Assembly (NCBI GenBank): GCA_028707085.1
Contig: JAQTUW010000014.1
Coordinates: forward strand, 1 to 64,000
DNA from: Methylococcales bacterium
GTDB taxonomy: Bacteria; Pseudomonadota; Gammaproteobacteria; Methylococcales; Methylomonadaceae
Direction of reading: 5' to 3'
Length of the DNA stretch: 64,000 nucleotides
A model generated the notes under the pieces. The model was not told where the DNA came from and ran no database searches. It saw only the letters and a program-made list of their open reading frames with translations. Every line of letters starts with the position of its first letter. The stretch's first letter is position 1. Of the stretch, positions 47,201 through 55,036 are shown piece by piece. The position numbers and the translations under genes are program-made.

Positions 47201-47962
47201 GTAACCCGTTATTTTCTCTCGGCGCAAAGCGGTTGGGATAGTGGGGCTGGCGCTATTACCGGGCAAAGTATTATTGTCAGCCATGTTACGCTGCCGACAA
47301 TCAGTAAAGTTGCCTATAATGCCGCCACAGGCGTATTTACCATCACTGGCGCCCATCTCGACAACTACGCTACGGCCAGTGGCGTAAACCTTGACGACTT
47401 TAAACTCACCGGTGGCGTCACCGGCGGTTACGCCTTTGATTCCGGCAATGATGTGGTCAGCAATCTCAGCGCCCGAGGTTTTACGCTCACGCTTGGCGGG
47501 GCGGATAAAACCGCCGTAAACAATATCGTCAACAACAACGGCGGCAGTCCGCTGAGTGGAACAAGCTACGCGCTGGTCGTCTCCGCCAATTGGGATAGCG
47601 ACAGTGGCAAAGCCATCAGCAAGCTGGCGGTAACGGCCAGCGCTCTGGATGTGTTTGACACCCAGCCCAAATCAAAACCGGTTGTGATCAGCAATTTGCT
47701 GGAAGGTGACGGCCAAATCGAACTGTCTCAAACCATCTATACCGCTTTTGCCCGCGAAAGCGTCGTGCAGACGACAAATTTTAGTAACTCAACGGCATCT
47801 GCAAGCCCCATGGATTACCTGTATTACAATTCCCATACCGGCGGTCTATACTATGACGCAGGTGGGGCGGGTAGTCCGAAAAGTCCGGTGGAAATAGCCA
47901 TCATAGGCGTCAACAGCCATCCGGCGGCCTTAAGTATTGGCGATTTTAAACTGGTGGCCTAG
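44273..47962 (+). CDS. AIDA-repeat zinc metalloprotease, type I secretion substrate
   Basis: The 1229-residue protein lacks an N-terminal signal peptide (MVTYYVSARQTDNG). About 1-320 is a metalloprotease domain of the NF038122 type, with the zinc motif HELTHAMGR (near 203). About 330-575 is a run of AIDA-type repeats, roughly 18-19 residues each (SGGIASGALINSGGRQYIDS). About 657-1123 consists of four approximately 116-residue modules in an A-B-A-B order. The last 90 residues (IYTAFARESVV, DYLYYNSHTGGLYYDAGG, HPAALSIGDFKLVA) match the C-terminal type I secretion signal of serralysin-like RTX proteins. A strong RBS (AAAAGGACGGG) precedes the ATG. The ABC exporter is not in this window. Confidence 0.8.
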   Translation: MVTYYVSARQTDNGIILNNTDDAEMNALSAVVEGNSAGFASDNTAAAKILAATTDTVVISAGNLTIDLKFDSAAQSAPASFIQGVAQAATILSTEISNKITFNVNVDYSGKGGSADGGPDSGQYLDYSTIRAELINNASPADRSLFNSLPTGSSIQGNSQLYVSNAELKAFGIISPNDATTDDGSVHFDTGIPANDLVGVALHELTHAMGRLEADSVFDLFRFTSPGTMLFTGDTPAPAAYFSVDGGVTKLADYGMTSDPSDFLNTGVQGPSDPFNEFYGAYTLQQITALDLQQLNVLGFNTSITNIDYISAGQVISNTAVNYLGIDEIQSGGVANDITVDSGGSLNIDSGGSASNTIVNSGGTIFVQMGGLASATTVNSGGDAYINSGSITSGTVVNNGGKEYIASDAVASSSRVNNGGYEYVNSGGIASGALINSGGRQYIDSGGVATGSTLTSSGVEHINAAGVANGTVVNSGGHEDVDSGGIARNSTIYNGGFEVVSGGIASGAQVNSGGEQDIHFGGDTIGTVINKGGHVYIFSGGIASSTVVNSGGLMDIVSGGDASGVELSNGGQLTIQGASASVSGLVLNVGATLDFADIAVTSVAVNSANQLLVSNAKGVIEKLALTGHYNNDLFSEKPDGYGGALILVRSDQPILSRIIYNAATGQLILSGSSFTPNVQGFTPADFSLSGDGGVSYALTSGSGVKGVPTATRAVIQLSAADQLAMDGLLNKNGATANDGTFNYSLTAASGWDTGGGVFFTQNVTVSNATAPKITAVTYNAASAVFSITGTHLDNHGGANGIAVNDFKLTAGAGGSFAFNASNDLVGNLSSSGFTLALGNVDQNLVNAIVNNNGLKTTAGIAYDFTASANWDSDSGAAIKTKAVTASGVAPSISGVAYNAANGKLTLSGHSLSATASGYSITDISLTGDGGNVYTLSKSSAISTTSGGTKAVISLSVADQLAVDGLLNSNGVKANDGVTRYFLSAQSGWDSGAGAITGQSIIVSHVTLPTISKVAYNAATGVFTITGAHLDNYATASGVNLDDFKLTGGVTGGYAFDSGNDVVSNLSARGFTLTLGGADKTAVNNIVNNNGGSPLSGTSYALVVSANWDSDSGKAISKLAVTASALDVFDTQPKSKPVVISNLLEGDGQIELSQTIYTAFARESVVQTTNFSNSTASASPMDYLYYNSHTGGLYYDAGGAGSPKSPVEIAIIGVNSHPAALSIGDFKLVA
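45262..45990 (+). repeat. AIDA-type repeat array in the metalloprotease
   Basis: About 14 imperfect repeats with the pattern GGxASxTxVNSGGxxYIxS. In autotransporter adhesins these form a heptosylated beta-helical stalk. Copies here are interrupted by degenerate units (SGSITSGTVVNNGG, ASDAVASSSRVNNGG). Confidence 0.75.
46241..47640 (+). repeat. A-B-A-B tandem module duplication (about 700-bp unit)
   Basis: Module A begins at 46241 and 46939 (IIYNAATGQLILSGSSF; VAYNAANGKLTLSGHSL) and contains LSAADQLAMDGLLNKNG or LSVADQLAVDGLLNSNG. Module B begins at 46585 and 47293 (VTYNAASAVFSITGTHLDN; VAYNAATGVFTITGAHLDN). The A-B pair is duplicated with a period near 700 bp. Confidence 0.8.
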
Positions 47963-47971
47963 GCGCTACCC

Positions 47972-48078
47972 ATCTGCCGCCGGGGTATTCCGCCAGAGGA
48001 CGCCGTGAATGCATCCATGCAGGCTTGAGTCGGCATCCATGCCGCCTAAACCTCTGTCAAAATACCCCGGCGGCAGAT
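47972..48078. repeat. 107-bp near-palindrome
   Basis: ATCTGCCGCCGGGGTATT at 47972-47989 is repeated as an exact inverted copy at 48061-48078 (18 bp). Inside, CAGAGG (47994) and CCTCTG (48051) form a second pairing, and the centre has GGCATCCATGCCG-type small palindromes. As RNA it would fold into one long hairpin at the end of the metalloprotease gene. It may be a terminator-like or MITE-like intergenic element. Confidence 0.6.
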
Positions 48079-48111
48079 TAGCCTATTCGTCAAAACAAAA
48101 TTGGCGGACTA

Positions 48112-48276
48112 CTAGGAGCCTGTCCGAGAATAAAAGCCGTAGCGAGGGCAAGCCATTTTGAGTTGGATTTTGGGCATTTGAGGCGGAATAGTTGCGCTAT
48201 TTAACGAAAATGCGCAGGAAATCCGGCCAAAAGGGCTTTTCCGCAGTAGGTTTTCTATTCTCGGACAGGCTCCTAG
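48112..48276. mobile_element. MITE-like element with 21-bp terminal inverted repeats
   Basis: CTAGGAGCCTGTCCGAGAAT at 48112-48131 (21 bp with the next A) recurs exactly inverted at 48256-48276. The outermost CTAG on both sides can be read as a 4-bp YTAR target duplication of IS5-type elements. The 165-bp element has no coding frame, so it depends on a transposase elsewhere. A further AGCCTGTCCG lies just outside at about 48279, possibly an older partial copy. Confidence 0.7.
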
Positions 48277-48297
48277 CAGCCTGTCCGCCATGCCAGC

Positions 48298-48795
48298 TCA
48301 GCCCAGGGCTTCCAGGGCGGCGTTGTAATCGGGTTCGCTGCTGATTTCCGCCACCAGTTGGGTGTAGACTACCCGATCGCTTTCATCGATGATGACGATG
48401 GCCCGCGCGGTCAGTCCGGCCAGAATGCTGTCCAGCAGCTCCACGCCGTAATCCCTGGCGAATGTGGAGCGGAAGGTCGATAACGCCTGCACATGCTTGA
48501 GACCTTCGATTTCGCAGAAGCGGGCCTGGGCAAAAGGCAGATCGGCTGAAACCACCAGCACTACGGTATTATCGAGATGAGCGGCCTTTTCGTTGAATTT
48601 GCGGGTCGAAGTGGCGCAGGTCGGCGTGTCCAGACTGGGCACGATATTCAGTAATTTGCGTTTTCCACTGAATTCGCTCAATCCGACATCCTGCATTTTG
48701 CGGTTGGTCAGTCTGAAATCCGGCGCGCTTTCGCCGACAGCAGGCAAATCGCCTAGGGTGTTAATGGGTTTGCCTTGAAAGGTGATGGTCGCCAT
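48298..48795 (-). CDS. tpx: Thiol peroxidase
   Basis: Tpx reduces peroxides using thioredoxin. The 165-residue protein has SLDTPTCATSTRKF with the peroxidatic Cys and ARFCEIEGLKHVQ with the resolving Cys, the spacing of atypical 2-Cys peroxiredoxins. TITFQGKPINTLGDLPAVGE is the Tpx N-terminus. It lies 29 bp downstream of the der stop on the same strand, with the MITE just beyond. Confidence 0.95.
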   Translation of the reverse strand: MATITFQGKPINTLGDLPAVGESAPDFRLTNRKMQDVGLSEFSGKRKLLNIVPSLDTPTCATSTRKFNEKAAHLDNTVVLVVSADLPFAQARFCEIEGLKHVQALSTFRSTFARDYGVELLDSILAGLTARAIVIIDESDRVVYTQLVAEISSEPDYNAALEALG

Positions 48796-48824
48796 GCCTG
48801 CCTCCGGTTCCGGGTGAGTGACTT

Positions 48825-50216
48825 TTATTTTTTGCTCTTTCTGAAATCTATCAGCCGTTTGCGTTTTTTGGCCTGATGTTCGGTCAGTTTATTGCGCTGG
48901 CCAAGAAACGGGTTTTCCGGCGACTTGAACACCAGCCGTACCGGCGTGCCCTTGAGCTTTAACTGTTCACGGAAATAATTCATCAGATAGCCCTTGTAAG
49001 CGCCGGGCAGGGAATCGGTCTGTACGCCGTGTATCACCACCACCGGCGGATTACGTCCACCCTGATGCGCGTATTTCAGCTTGATGCGGCGGCCGCCGAC
49101 CAGCGGCGGCTGATGGGCCGTCACCGCATCGTTCAATATCCGGGTCAGCAGAGGCGTGGACATGTCTATCATCGCCGAATCGTACAGGCTGTGCACCACG
49201 TCGAACAGCTTGCCGACGCCGCTGCCGTGCAGGGCGGAAATCGGATGTTTTTCGGCGAAAGACAGAAAGCTTAATTTGATGTCGATCTGCTTTTTGACGA
49301 AATCGCGATGTTCGGCGCTCAGGCCGTCCCATTTATTGAGGCCGATGATCAGCGCCCTGCCCGCTTCCAGTATCAGGCCGAGAATGTGCGCGTCCTGATC
49401 GGTCACGCCTTCCTGGGCATCGATCAGATAAATCACCACATGGGCTTTCTCGATGGCCTGTAGCGATTTTATGATGCTGAATTTTTCGACCACCAGCGAC
49501 ACCTTGGCGCGACGGCGCATGCCGGCGGTATCGATCAGGGTGAATTTCTGGCCGTTGCGTTCAAAAGGAATATAAATGCTGTCGCGGGTGGTGCCGGCTT
49601 CGTCAAACACCACCACTCGCTCTTCGCCCAGCAGCCGGTTGACCAGCGTGGATTTGCCGACATTCGGCCGGCCGACGATGGCGATGGCGATACCGGCGTC
49701 CTGTTCTTCAGGATCGTCTTCCTGCGGCGGCAGCAGTTCGTCTATGCGTTCCAGCAGATCGTGTACATTACGGCCATGGCTGGCGGCAATGGCGACCGGT
49801 TCGCCCAGGGCCAGACTGTAAAAGTCGTTGGCCACCGTATTGCTGTCTATACCGTCGATCTTGTTGACCACCAGCACCACCGGTTTGTCCAGCTTGCGCA
49901 GGTAGACGGCAATCGCCTCGTCCGAGGCATTAAGGCCGTCGCGGGCGTCAACCAGAAAAAACACCACATCGGCTTCCTGCAGGGCGATTTCCACCTGTTT
50001 TCTGGAGAAGACGTCTATGCCGTCGCCTTCGTCGGAAATACCGCCGGTATCGACCAGCAGGCAGTCCCGTTCGCCGCGCCTGATGCGGCCGTACTGCCGG
50101 TCGCGGGTCAGGCCGGGGTAGTCGGCCACCAGCGCTTCACGGCTGCGGGTAAGATAATTGAAAAGCGTGGATTTGCCGACATTGGGACGACCGACCAGAG
50201 CGATAACGGGTAGCAT
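48825..50216 (-). CDS. der: Ribosome biogenesis GTPase Der (EngA)
   Basis: Der is an essential double GTPase for 50S assembly. The 463-residue protein has two G domains, each with [13 protein letters not shown] and the NKID/NKWD motif (VVNKIDG, GLNKWDG), with DTGGI and DTAGM switch segments, and a C-terminal KH-like domain ending in a basic tail ([14 protein letters not shown]). It begins 3 bp after bamB. Confidence 0.96.
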   Translation of the reverse strand: MLPVIALVGRPNVGKSTLFNYLTRSREALVADYPGLTRDRQYGRIRRGERDCLLVDTGGISDEGDGIDVFSRKQVEIALQEADVVFFLVDARDGLNASDEAIAVYLRKLDKPVVLVVNKIDGIDSNTVANDFYSLALGEPVAIAASHGRNVHDLLERIDELLPPQEDDPEEQDAGIAIAIVGRPNVGKSTLVNRLLGEERVVVFDEAGTTRDSIYIPFERNGQKFTLIDTAGMRRRAKVSLVVEKFSIIKSLQAIEKAHVVIYLIDAQEGVTDQDAHILGLILEAGRALIIGLNKWDGLSAEHRDFVKKQIDIKLSFLSFAEKHPISALHGSGVGKLFDVVHSLYDSAMIDMSTPLLTRILNDAVTAHQPPLVGGRRIKLKYAHQGGRNPPVVVIHGVQTDSLPGAYKGYLMNYFREQLKLKGTPVRLVFKSPENPFLGQRNKLTEHQAKKRKRLIDFRKSKK

Positions 50217-50219
50217 AAA

Positions 50220-51428
50220 TTATTTTGTTCTCAAGGCGGCAAGCGTGCCGTCCTTTGCATAAATGTAAACGATGCCGTCAACAATGACGGGCCGGGCCTC
50301 TATGGGCTCCTTGGAAATTTTGATTCGGCCCATCAGTCTGCCGTCTGCGGTGGATAGCCAGTGCACATAACCTTCGAAGTCGCCGACCACCACATAGTTC
50401 TGATAGACCACGGCCTCGGTGAGTTGCCGATTATGCAGTTCTTTCTGCTTCCACAGCGCCGCGCCATTGCGCTGATCCAGTTGCCAGACCTCGCTGCGGT
50501 TGTCGCTGAGGTATAGATAGCGGTAGTCGGCGGTAATGCCGGTGTAAGTCGAGACATTGTCGTTGCGCCAGATGACTTCGCCGTCGGCGGACGATACCGC
50601 TGATGTGCCGCCCTGATAACTGGAAATGAACAGGGTGCCGTGCGCCGCTATCGGGTCGGTATCCAGATCCACCAGCCGTTCGACTTCCGAACGACCGCTG
50701 GGAATGGTGATGGTGACTTCCCACAGGGTTTTGCCGTCGGACAATTGCAGCGCCATCAGCTTGCCGTTTGCGCAGCCGAAGATCATCACGTCGTCCTGAA
50801 CCAGCGGCGCGCCGGCGCCGCGGATGCTCAGGGCCGGCACGCTGTGTTCCGCCGACCATAACAGCGCGCCGTCGCTTTCGCTGAGCACGATGATCTTGCC
50901 GTCGGTGGTGCGGAGGATAATTTTGCCTTTGGTCACCACCGGCACGGCCAGCACCTCGCTGGATACCGTGGTGCTCCACTTTTGTTCGCCGGTCGCAAAA
51001 TCATAAGCCACCACCTCGCCATGGCTGCTGCCTATGATCAGATACTGCTGGCCTATGACCGGGCCGGCGGCAAACGGATAGCTGGTTCGGGTTTCCCATA
51101 TCAAATCGCCGCCGGCCAACTGTCTGGCTTGCAGCAGGCCCTTATGATCGGCCACATACAGCCGGCTGGCGCTGATTGCCGGAATCAGTTTCAGTTTGAT
51201 CTGATCGGCGCCGTCGCCCACTGATTCCTTCCAAAGCATATCGATCTGGATCTCGCCCTGGAATTCTTCCGGCAGCACGGCCGGCGGGTCGGCGTTGTCG
51301 TCATCGGCAAACAGATCGGTGACGCTGGACATCATGTCGTTGACGGCTTCCATGCCGGCGCAGCCGCTCAGCGTCAGCAGGCAGATGATCAGGCTGAAAA
51401 TAAAACTGAACCGGCGTATCCTGATCAT
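50220..51428 (-). CDS. bamB: Outer membrane assembly lipoprotein BamB
   Basis: BamB is a beta-propeller lipoprotein of the BAM complex. The start at ATG 51428 gives a 402-residue precursor with lipobox LTLSGCAG (Cys near 22); an upstream start at 51455 would push the signal inward. PQQ-like blades recur (GLLQARQLAGGDLIWETR, GEVVAYDFATGEQKWSTT, GKLMALQLSDGKTLWEVT). It follows yfgM by 29 bp and precedes der, the conserved order. Confidence 0.94.
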   Translation of the reverse strand: MIRIRRFSFIFSLIICLLTLSGCAGMEAVNDMMSSVTDLFADDDNADPPAVLPEEFQGEIQIDMLWKESVGDGADQIKLKLIPAISASRLYVADHKGLLQARQLAGGDLIWETRTSYPFAAGPVIGQQYLIIGSSHGEVVAYDFATGEQKWSTTVSSEVLAVPVVTKGKIILRTTDGKIIVLSESDGALLWSAEHSVPALSIRGAGAPLVQDDVMIFGCANGKLMALQLSDGKTLWEVTITIPSGRSEVERLVDLDTDPIAAHGTLFISSYQGGTSAVSSADGEVIWRNDNVSTYTGITADYRYLYLSDNRSEVWQLDQRNGAALWKQKELHNRQLTEAVVYQNYVVVGDFEGYVHWLSTADGRLMGRIKISKEPIEARPVIVDGIVYIYAKDGTLAALRTK

Positions 51429-51457
51429 TGATTTAGTGTGGGAATGGCTATCCAATC

Positions 51458-52111
51458 TTATTTGGCCCCGTTCTGATCGAATGCCGGCGCGGTAATGTCG
51501 TCCAGCTTGAACTGCACCAGTTGTGTCGCCAGGCCGGTTCTGATGGCGCTTTGATAGGCGCTACGGGCTTCGTCCGGCCTGTCCATCGCCACATACAGAT
51601 CGCCCTGCAGTTCGTCGTACAGCGCAGAGAAACCTTCGCTGCTGGCCGGATCGACTTCCGCTATCAGTTTAAGGCCCTGCTCGTACTGCTTGTCGGCCAA
51701 CAGCAGTTGAATCAGCCGCAACCGGCAGATATGCCGCAATTCCGGGCTGCCGGTGCGTTTGATTTCTTCTTCCAGCAGGGTTCTGGCGGCGGCCAGATCG
51801 CCTTTTTCGACCTTCACTTTGGCTTCCTGCAAGGTCGCGTAATCGGCATAGGCCGATGACGGAAATTCAGTATTGATCTTTTCGGCGATTTTTTCCACCG
51901 ACTCCGGTTTGCTGTTGGCTGCGCTGTCCAGTAATTCCTGATACAACTGCGAAGCCTGGGTGCGGTTTTGCAGCTTGTTTTGCTCCCAGAAGTTAAAACC
52001 GGCCAGCAGCACCAGACCGCCGACCACGCCGGCCACCACCGAGGTGTGATTGACTTCCCACCATTTTTTTAATTGTTCGAGCTGTTCTTCTTCAGTATCG
52101 TGTATTGCCAC
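51458..52111 (-). CDS. yfgM: YfgM-like SecYEG ancillary protein
   Basis: The 217-residue protein has one N-terminal membrane segment (about 24-42, SVVAGVVGGLVLLAGFNFW) and a periplasmic TPR-like domain. In E. coli YfgM binds SecYEG and PpiD and affects periplasmic chaperone traffic. DTEEEQLEQLKKWWE at the N-terminus is the family start. It sits between hisS and bamB as usual. Confidence 0.9.
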   Translation of the reverse strand: MAIHDTEEEQLEQLKKWWEVNHTSVVAGVVGGLVLLAGFNFWEQNKLQNRTQASQLYQELLDSAANSKPESVEKIAEKINTEFPSSAYADYATLQEAKVKVEKGDLAAARTLLEEEIKRTGSPELRHICRLRLIQLLLADKQYEQGLKLIAEVDPASSEGFSALYDELQGDLYVAMDRPDEARSAYQSAIRTGLATQLVQFKLDDITAPAFDQNGAK

Positions 52112-52122
52112 GTCGATTCTCT

Positions 52123-53421
52123 TCAGTTAAAGGTTTTATTGTGATGCCAGTCGCCGAGAGTCCGCAGCAGTTCCGCATGATTCAGCGTGCTTTGTTCTTG
52201 CTCCACCCGTAGCGATTTCAAGGCAGCTTCATGGCGTTCCGCTTCGGCATCGCCCAGAATGATGGCGTACGCCGCACCGGATTTGTCGGCTTTGCGGAAC
52301 TGGCTTTTAAAACTGCCGCCGCCGCAATTGACCTGTAGCCTGAGACCGGCAATTTGATCGCGTATCCGTTCGGCCAGCAGCATGCCGGCCTTTTCCGCGG
52401 CGGCGCCCACCCGTATCATGTACACATCAACCGCCGGCTCGGGCCGGACATTATCCAGTTGTTCGACCAGGGCCAGGATGCGTTCCATGCCCATGGCAAA
52501 ACCGATGGCGTGATTGGCTTTGCCGCCCAACTGTTCTATCAGCCCGTCATACCGGCCCCCGGCGCAAATCGTGCCTTGCGAGCCCAGTTCGTCGGTTACC
52601 CACTCGAACACGGTCTTGCCGTAATAATCCAGGCCGCGCACCAGCCGGGTATTGAGCCGGTATTCGACGCCCAGTTCGTCCAGCGTGGCCGTCAGGCCGT
52701 TGAAATGGGCCAGACTTTCCGCGCCCAGATGATCCAGCAGCACCGGCCCCTGTTGCAGCAGCTCGGCCATGTCCGGATTTTTGCTGTCCAGAATGCGTAG
52801 CGGATTGGTTTCCAGACGCCGCAAGCTGTCGGCGTCCAGTTTGTCGGGATGCCGCCTGAAATAATCGACCAGGATGCTGCGATAGGCGGCGCGCTCCGCG
52901 CTGTCGCCCAGCGAGTTGATCTGTAGTTGCACCTTGCCGCGAATGCCGATTTTTTTCCATAGCCGGTCGGTCAGCAGTATCATCTCGGCATCGACGTCCG
53001 GGCCGGGCATGCCGTAAGTCTCCACGCCAAGCTGATAGAATTGCCGGTAACGACCTTTTTGCGGGCGCTCGTGGCGAAACATAGGGCCATAATACCACAG
53101 CCGGTGGCTCTGGTTATGCAGCAATCCATGCTCCAGGCAGGCGCGCAGACAGCCTGCCGTGCCTTCCGGCCGCAGGGTCAGCGAATCGCCGTTTCGATCC
53201 TCGAAGGTATACATTTCCTTTTCGACGATGTCGGTCACTTCGCCTATCGAACGCTTGAATAATTCGGTTTTTTCCACCACCGGCAAACGAATTTCCTGAT
53301 AGCCGTATGCGGCCAGCACCTGCCGGGCATGGTTTTCCAGCCATTGCCAATAGGGCGACTGATCGGGCAGGATGTCGTGCATCCCGCGTATGGCCTGAAT
53401 GGCCTCTTGCTGTTTTGCCAT
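52123..53421 (-). CDS. hisS: Histidyl-tRNA synthetase
   Basis: The 432-residue class II synthetase has [33 protein letters not shown] (motif 2 region), [35 protein letters not shown] and [14 protein letters not shown] (histidine-specific signatures). The C-terminal anticodon domain ends DWHHNKTFN. It lies 65 bp downstream of rlmN; ispG, rodZ and pilF, usual neighbours, are absent. Confidence 0.96.
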   Translation of the reverse strand: MAKQQEAIQAIRGMHDILPDQSPYWQWLENHARQVLAAYGYQEIRLPVVEKTELFKRSIGEVTDIVEKEMYTFEDRNGDSLTLRPEGTAGCLRACLEHGLLHNQSHRLWYYGPMFRHERPQKGRYRQFYQLGVETYGMPGPDVDAEMILLTDRLWKKIGIRGKVQLQINSLGDSAERAAYRSILVDYFRRHPDKLDADSLRRLETNPLRILDSKNPDMAELLQQGPVLLDHLGAESLAHFNGLTATLDELGVEYRLNTRLVRGLDYYGKTVFEWVTDELGSQGTICAGGRYDGLIEQLGGKANHAIGFAMGMERILALVEQLDNVRPEPAVDVYMIRVGAAAEKAGMLLAERIRDQIAGLRLQVNCGGGSFKSQFRKADKSGAAYAIILGDAEAERHEAALKSLRVEQEQSTLNHAELLRTLGDWHHNKTFN

Positions 53422-53485
53422 ATTCTCTGTTGCTATCGCGGATAGTGGTTCTAAGCTGTATTCGGTTTACCGGAAAATGCCTGGC

Positions 53486-54595
53486 TTACGGTCTTGCCGC
53501 CTCGGCCAGTTGCAGTTTCAGGTGTCTGCGGCTTTTGTCCTGCACCTGACCCACCAGTTGCCCGCAGGCGGCGTCGATGTCTTCCCCCCGGGTTTTACGG
53601 ATGGTGGCGACTATGCCGGCGTTATTCAGCACATCCCGAAAGCGGATAATGGCGGCGCCGGAAGAGCATCGATATTGCGATTGCGGAAAGGGATTAAACG
53701 GAATCAGATTGACCTTGGATGGCACGTTCTTCAATAATTTTACCAGAGCGTTGGCGTCCTGGGCGGTATCGTTGACGCCGTCCAGCATCACATATTCGAA
53801 GGTAATATGCTTGCGCGGGCCTGTTCTGGCGTACTCACGGCAGGCGGCCATCAGCTCCTTTAAAGGGTATTTGACATTGATCGGCACCAGTTGATCGCGC
53901 AGTTCATCATTCGGCGCGTGCAGCGATACCGCCATGCTGACGTCGCAGACTTCGTTAAGCCGGTTCATGGCCGGTACCACGCCCGAAGTGCTGACCGTGA
54001 CCCGGCGCTTGGACAGCCCGTAGCTGAAATCATCCATCATCAGGTTCATGGCCGCGACCACATTGTCGAAATTCAGTAACGGTTCGCCCATGCCCATCAG
54101 CACCACATTGGTGATTTTCTTTTCCGGGCCCAGCCGTTGCTGCGCCAGATAGACCTGGCCGATAATCTCGGCAACCGACAGGTTGCGGTTGAAGCCCTGC
54201 TGGGCGGTGGAGCAGAACCTGCACGCCAGCGCACAGCCTATCTGGGAAGACACGCACAGCGTCGCGCGCCGTTCTTCGGGAATGTAAACCGTTTCCACCC
54301 GATTTCCGCAACGGGTTTCCACCGCCCATTTACAGGTGCCGTCGGCCGCCAGTTGCTCGGCAACCAGCGTTGGCGGTTCGATTCGGCAATTTTCCTGTAG
54401 ATAACCGCGCAAGGCCTTGCTCAGGTTGGTCATTTCGTCGAAATCGGTCATGCCTTCCTGATAAATCCATTTCAGCAACTGGGTCGCCCGAAACGGCTTC
54501 TCACCGAGTTCGGCAAAAAAGGCCTGCAAGCCTTTTCTGTCGAAATCCAGCAGATTGATTGCAGCCGGTTTAGCGGATACGGTCGCAGAGTTCAT
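53486..54595 (-). CDS. rlmN: Dual-specificity RNA methyltransferase RlmN
   Basis: RlmN methylates A2503 of 23S rRNA and A37 of some tRNAs. The start at ATG 54595 ([20 protein letters not shown]) gives 369 residues; the frame is open to 54670. The cluster motif is [18 protein letters not shown], and the catalytic C-terminal Cys is in [11 protein letters not shown]. It overlaps the ndk stop region by 26 bases. Confidence 0.95.
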   Translation of the reverse strand: MNSATVSAKPAAINLLDFDRKGLQAFFAELGEKPFRATQLLKWIYQEGMTDFDEMTNLSKALRGYLQENCRIEPPTLVAEQLAADGTCKWAVETRCGNRVETVYIPEERRATLCVSSQIGCALACRFCSTAQQGFNRNLSVAEIIGQVYLAQQRLGPEKKITNVVLMGMGEPLLNFDNVVAAMNLMMDDFSYGLSKRRVTVSTSGVVPAMNRLNEVCDVSMAVSLHAPNDELRDQLVPINVKYPLKELMAACREYARTGPRKHITFEYVMLDGVNDTAQDANALVKLLKNVPSKVNLIPFNPFPQSQYRCSSGAAIIRFRDVLNNAGIVATIRKTRGEDIDAACGQLVGQVQDKSRRHLKLQLAEAARP

Positions 54596-55001
54596 CAGCA
54601 GCGAAAAAGAATGCAATTTCTTCTTTGGCGGTTTCGGCGGCGTCGGAACCATGTACGGCGTTTTCGTCAATGCTGACCGCGAAATCGGCGCGGATGGTGC
54701 CGGGAGCCGCTTCCTTAGGGTTGGTGGCGCCCATCAGTTCGCGGTTTTTCAGTACCGCATTTTCGCCTTCCAGCACCTGGGCGACGATGGGGCCGGAAAT
54801 CATGAATTTAACCAGATCGTTAAAAAAAGGCCGTTCCTTGTGGACAGCGTAAAAACCTTCAGCCTGTTCCTGGCTCAGTTGCAGCATTTTGGATGCAATG
54901 ACACGCAGACCGTTTTTTTCGAAACGGCTGACAATTTCCCCAATCACGTTTTTGGCGACTGCGTCAGGCTTGATGATTGAGAAAGTACGTTCGATGGACA
55001 T
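54570..55001 (-). CDS. ndk: Nucleoside diphosphate kinase
   Basis: Ndk balances NTP pools. The 143-residue protein has [34 protein letters not shown] and the active-site [12 protein letters not shown] with the phospho-histidine. Length is standard. The 3' end overlaps rlmN by 26 bases, and ndk is 35 bp after secD. Confidence 0.97.
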   Translation of the reverse strand: MSIERTFSIIKPDAVAKNVIGEIVSRFEKNGLRVIASKMLQLSQEQAEGFYAVHKERPFFNDLVKFMISGPIVAQVLEGENAVLKNRELMGATNPKEAAPGTIRADFAVSIDENAVHGSDAAETAKEEIAFFFAADELCDRIR

Positions 55002-55036
55002 TTTTAACTCCGGTTAGGTTGGTAAATAGTAAAGGT

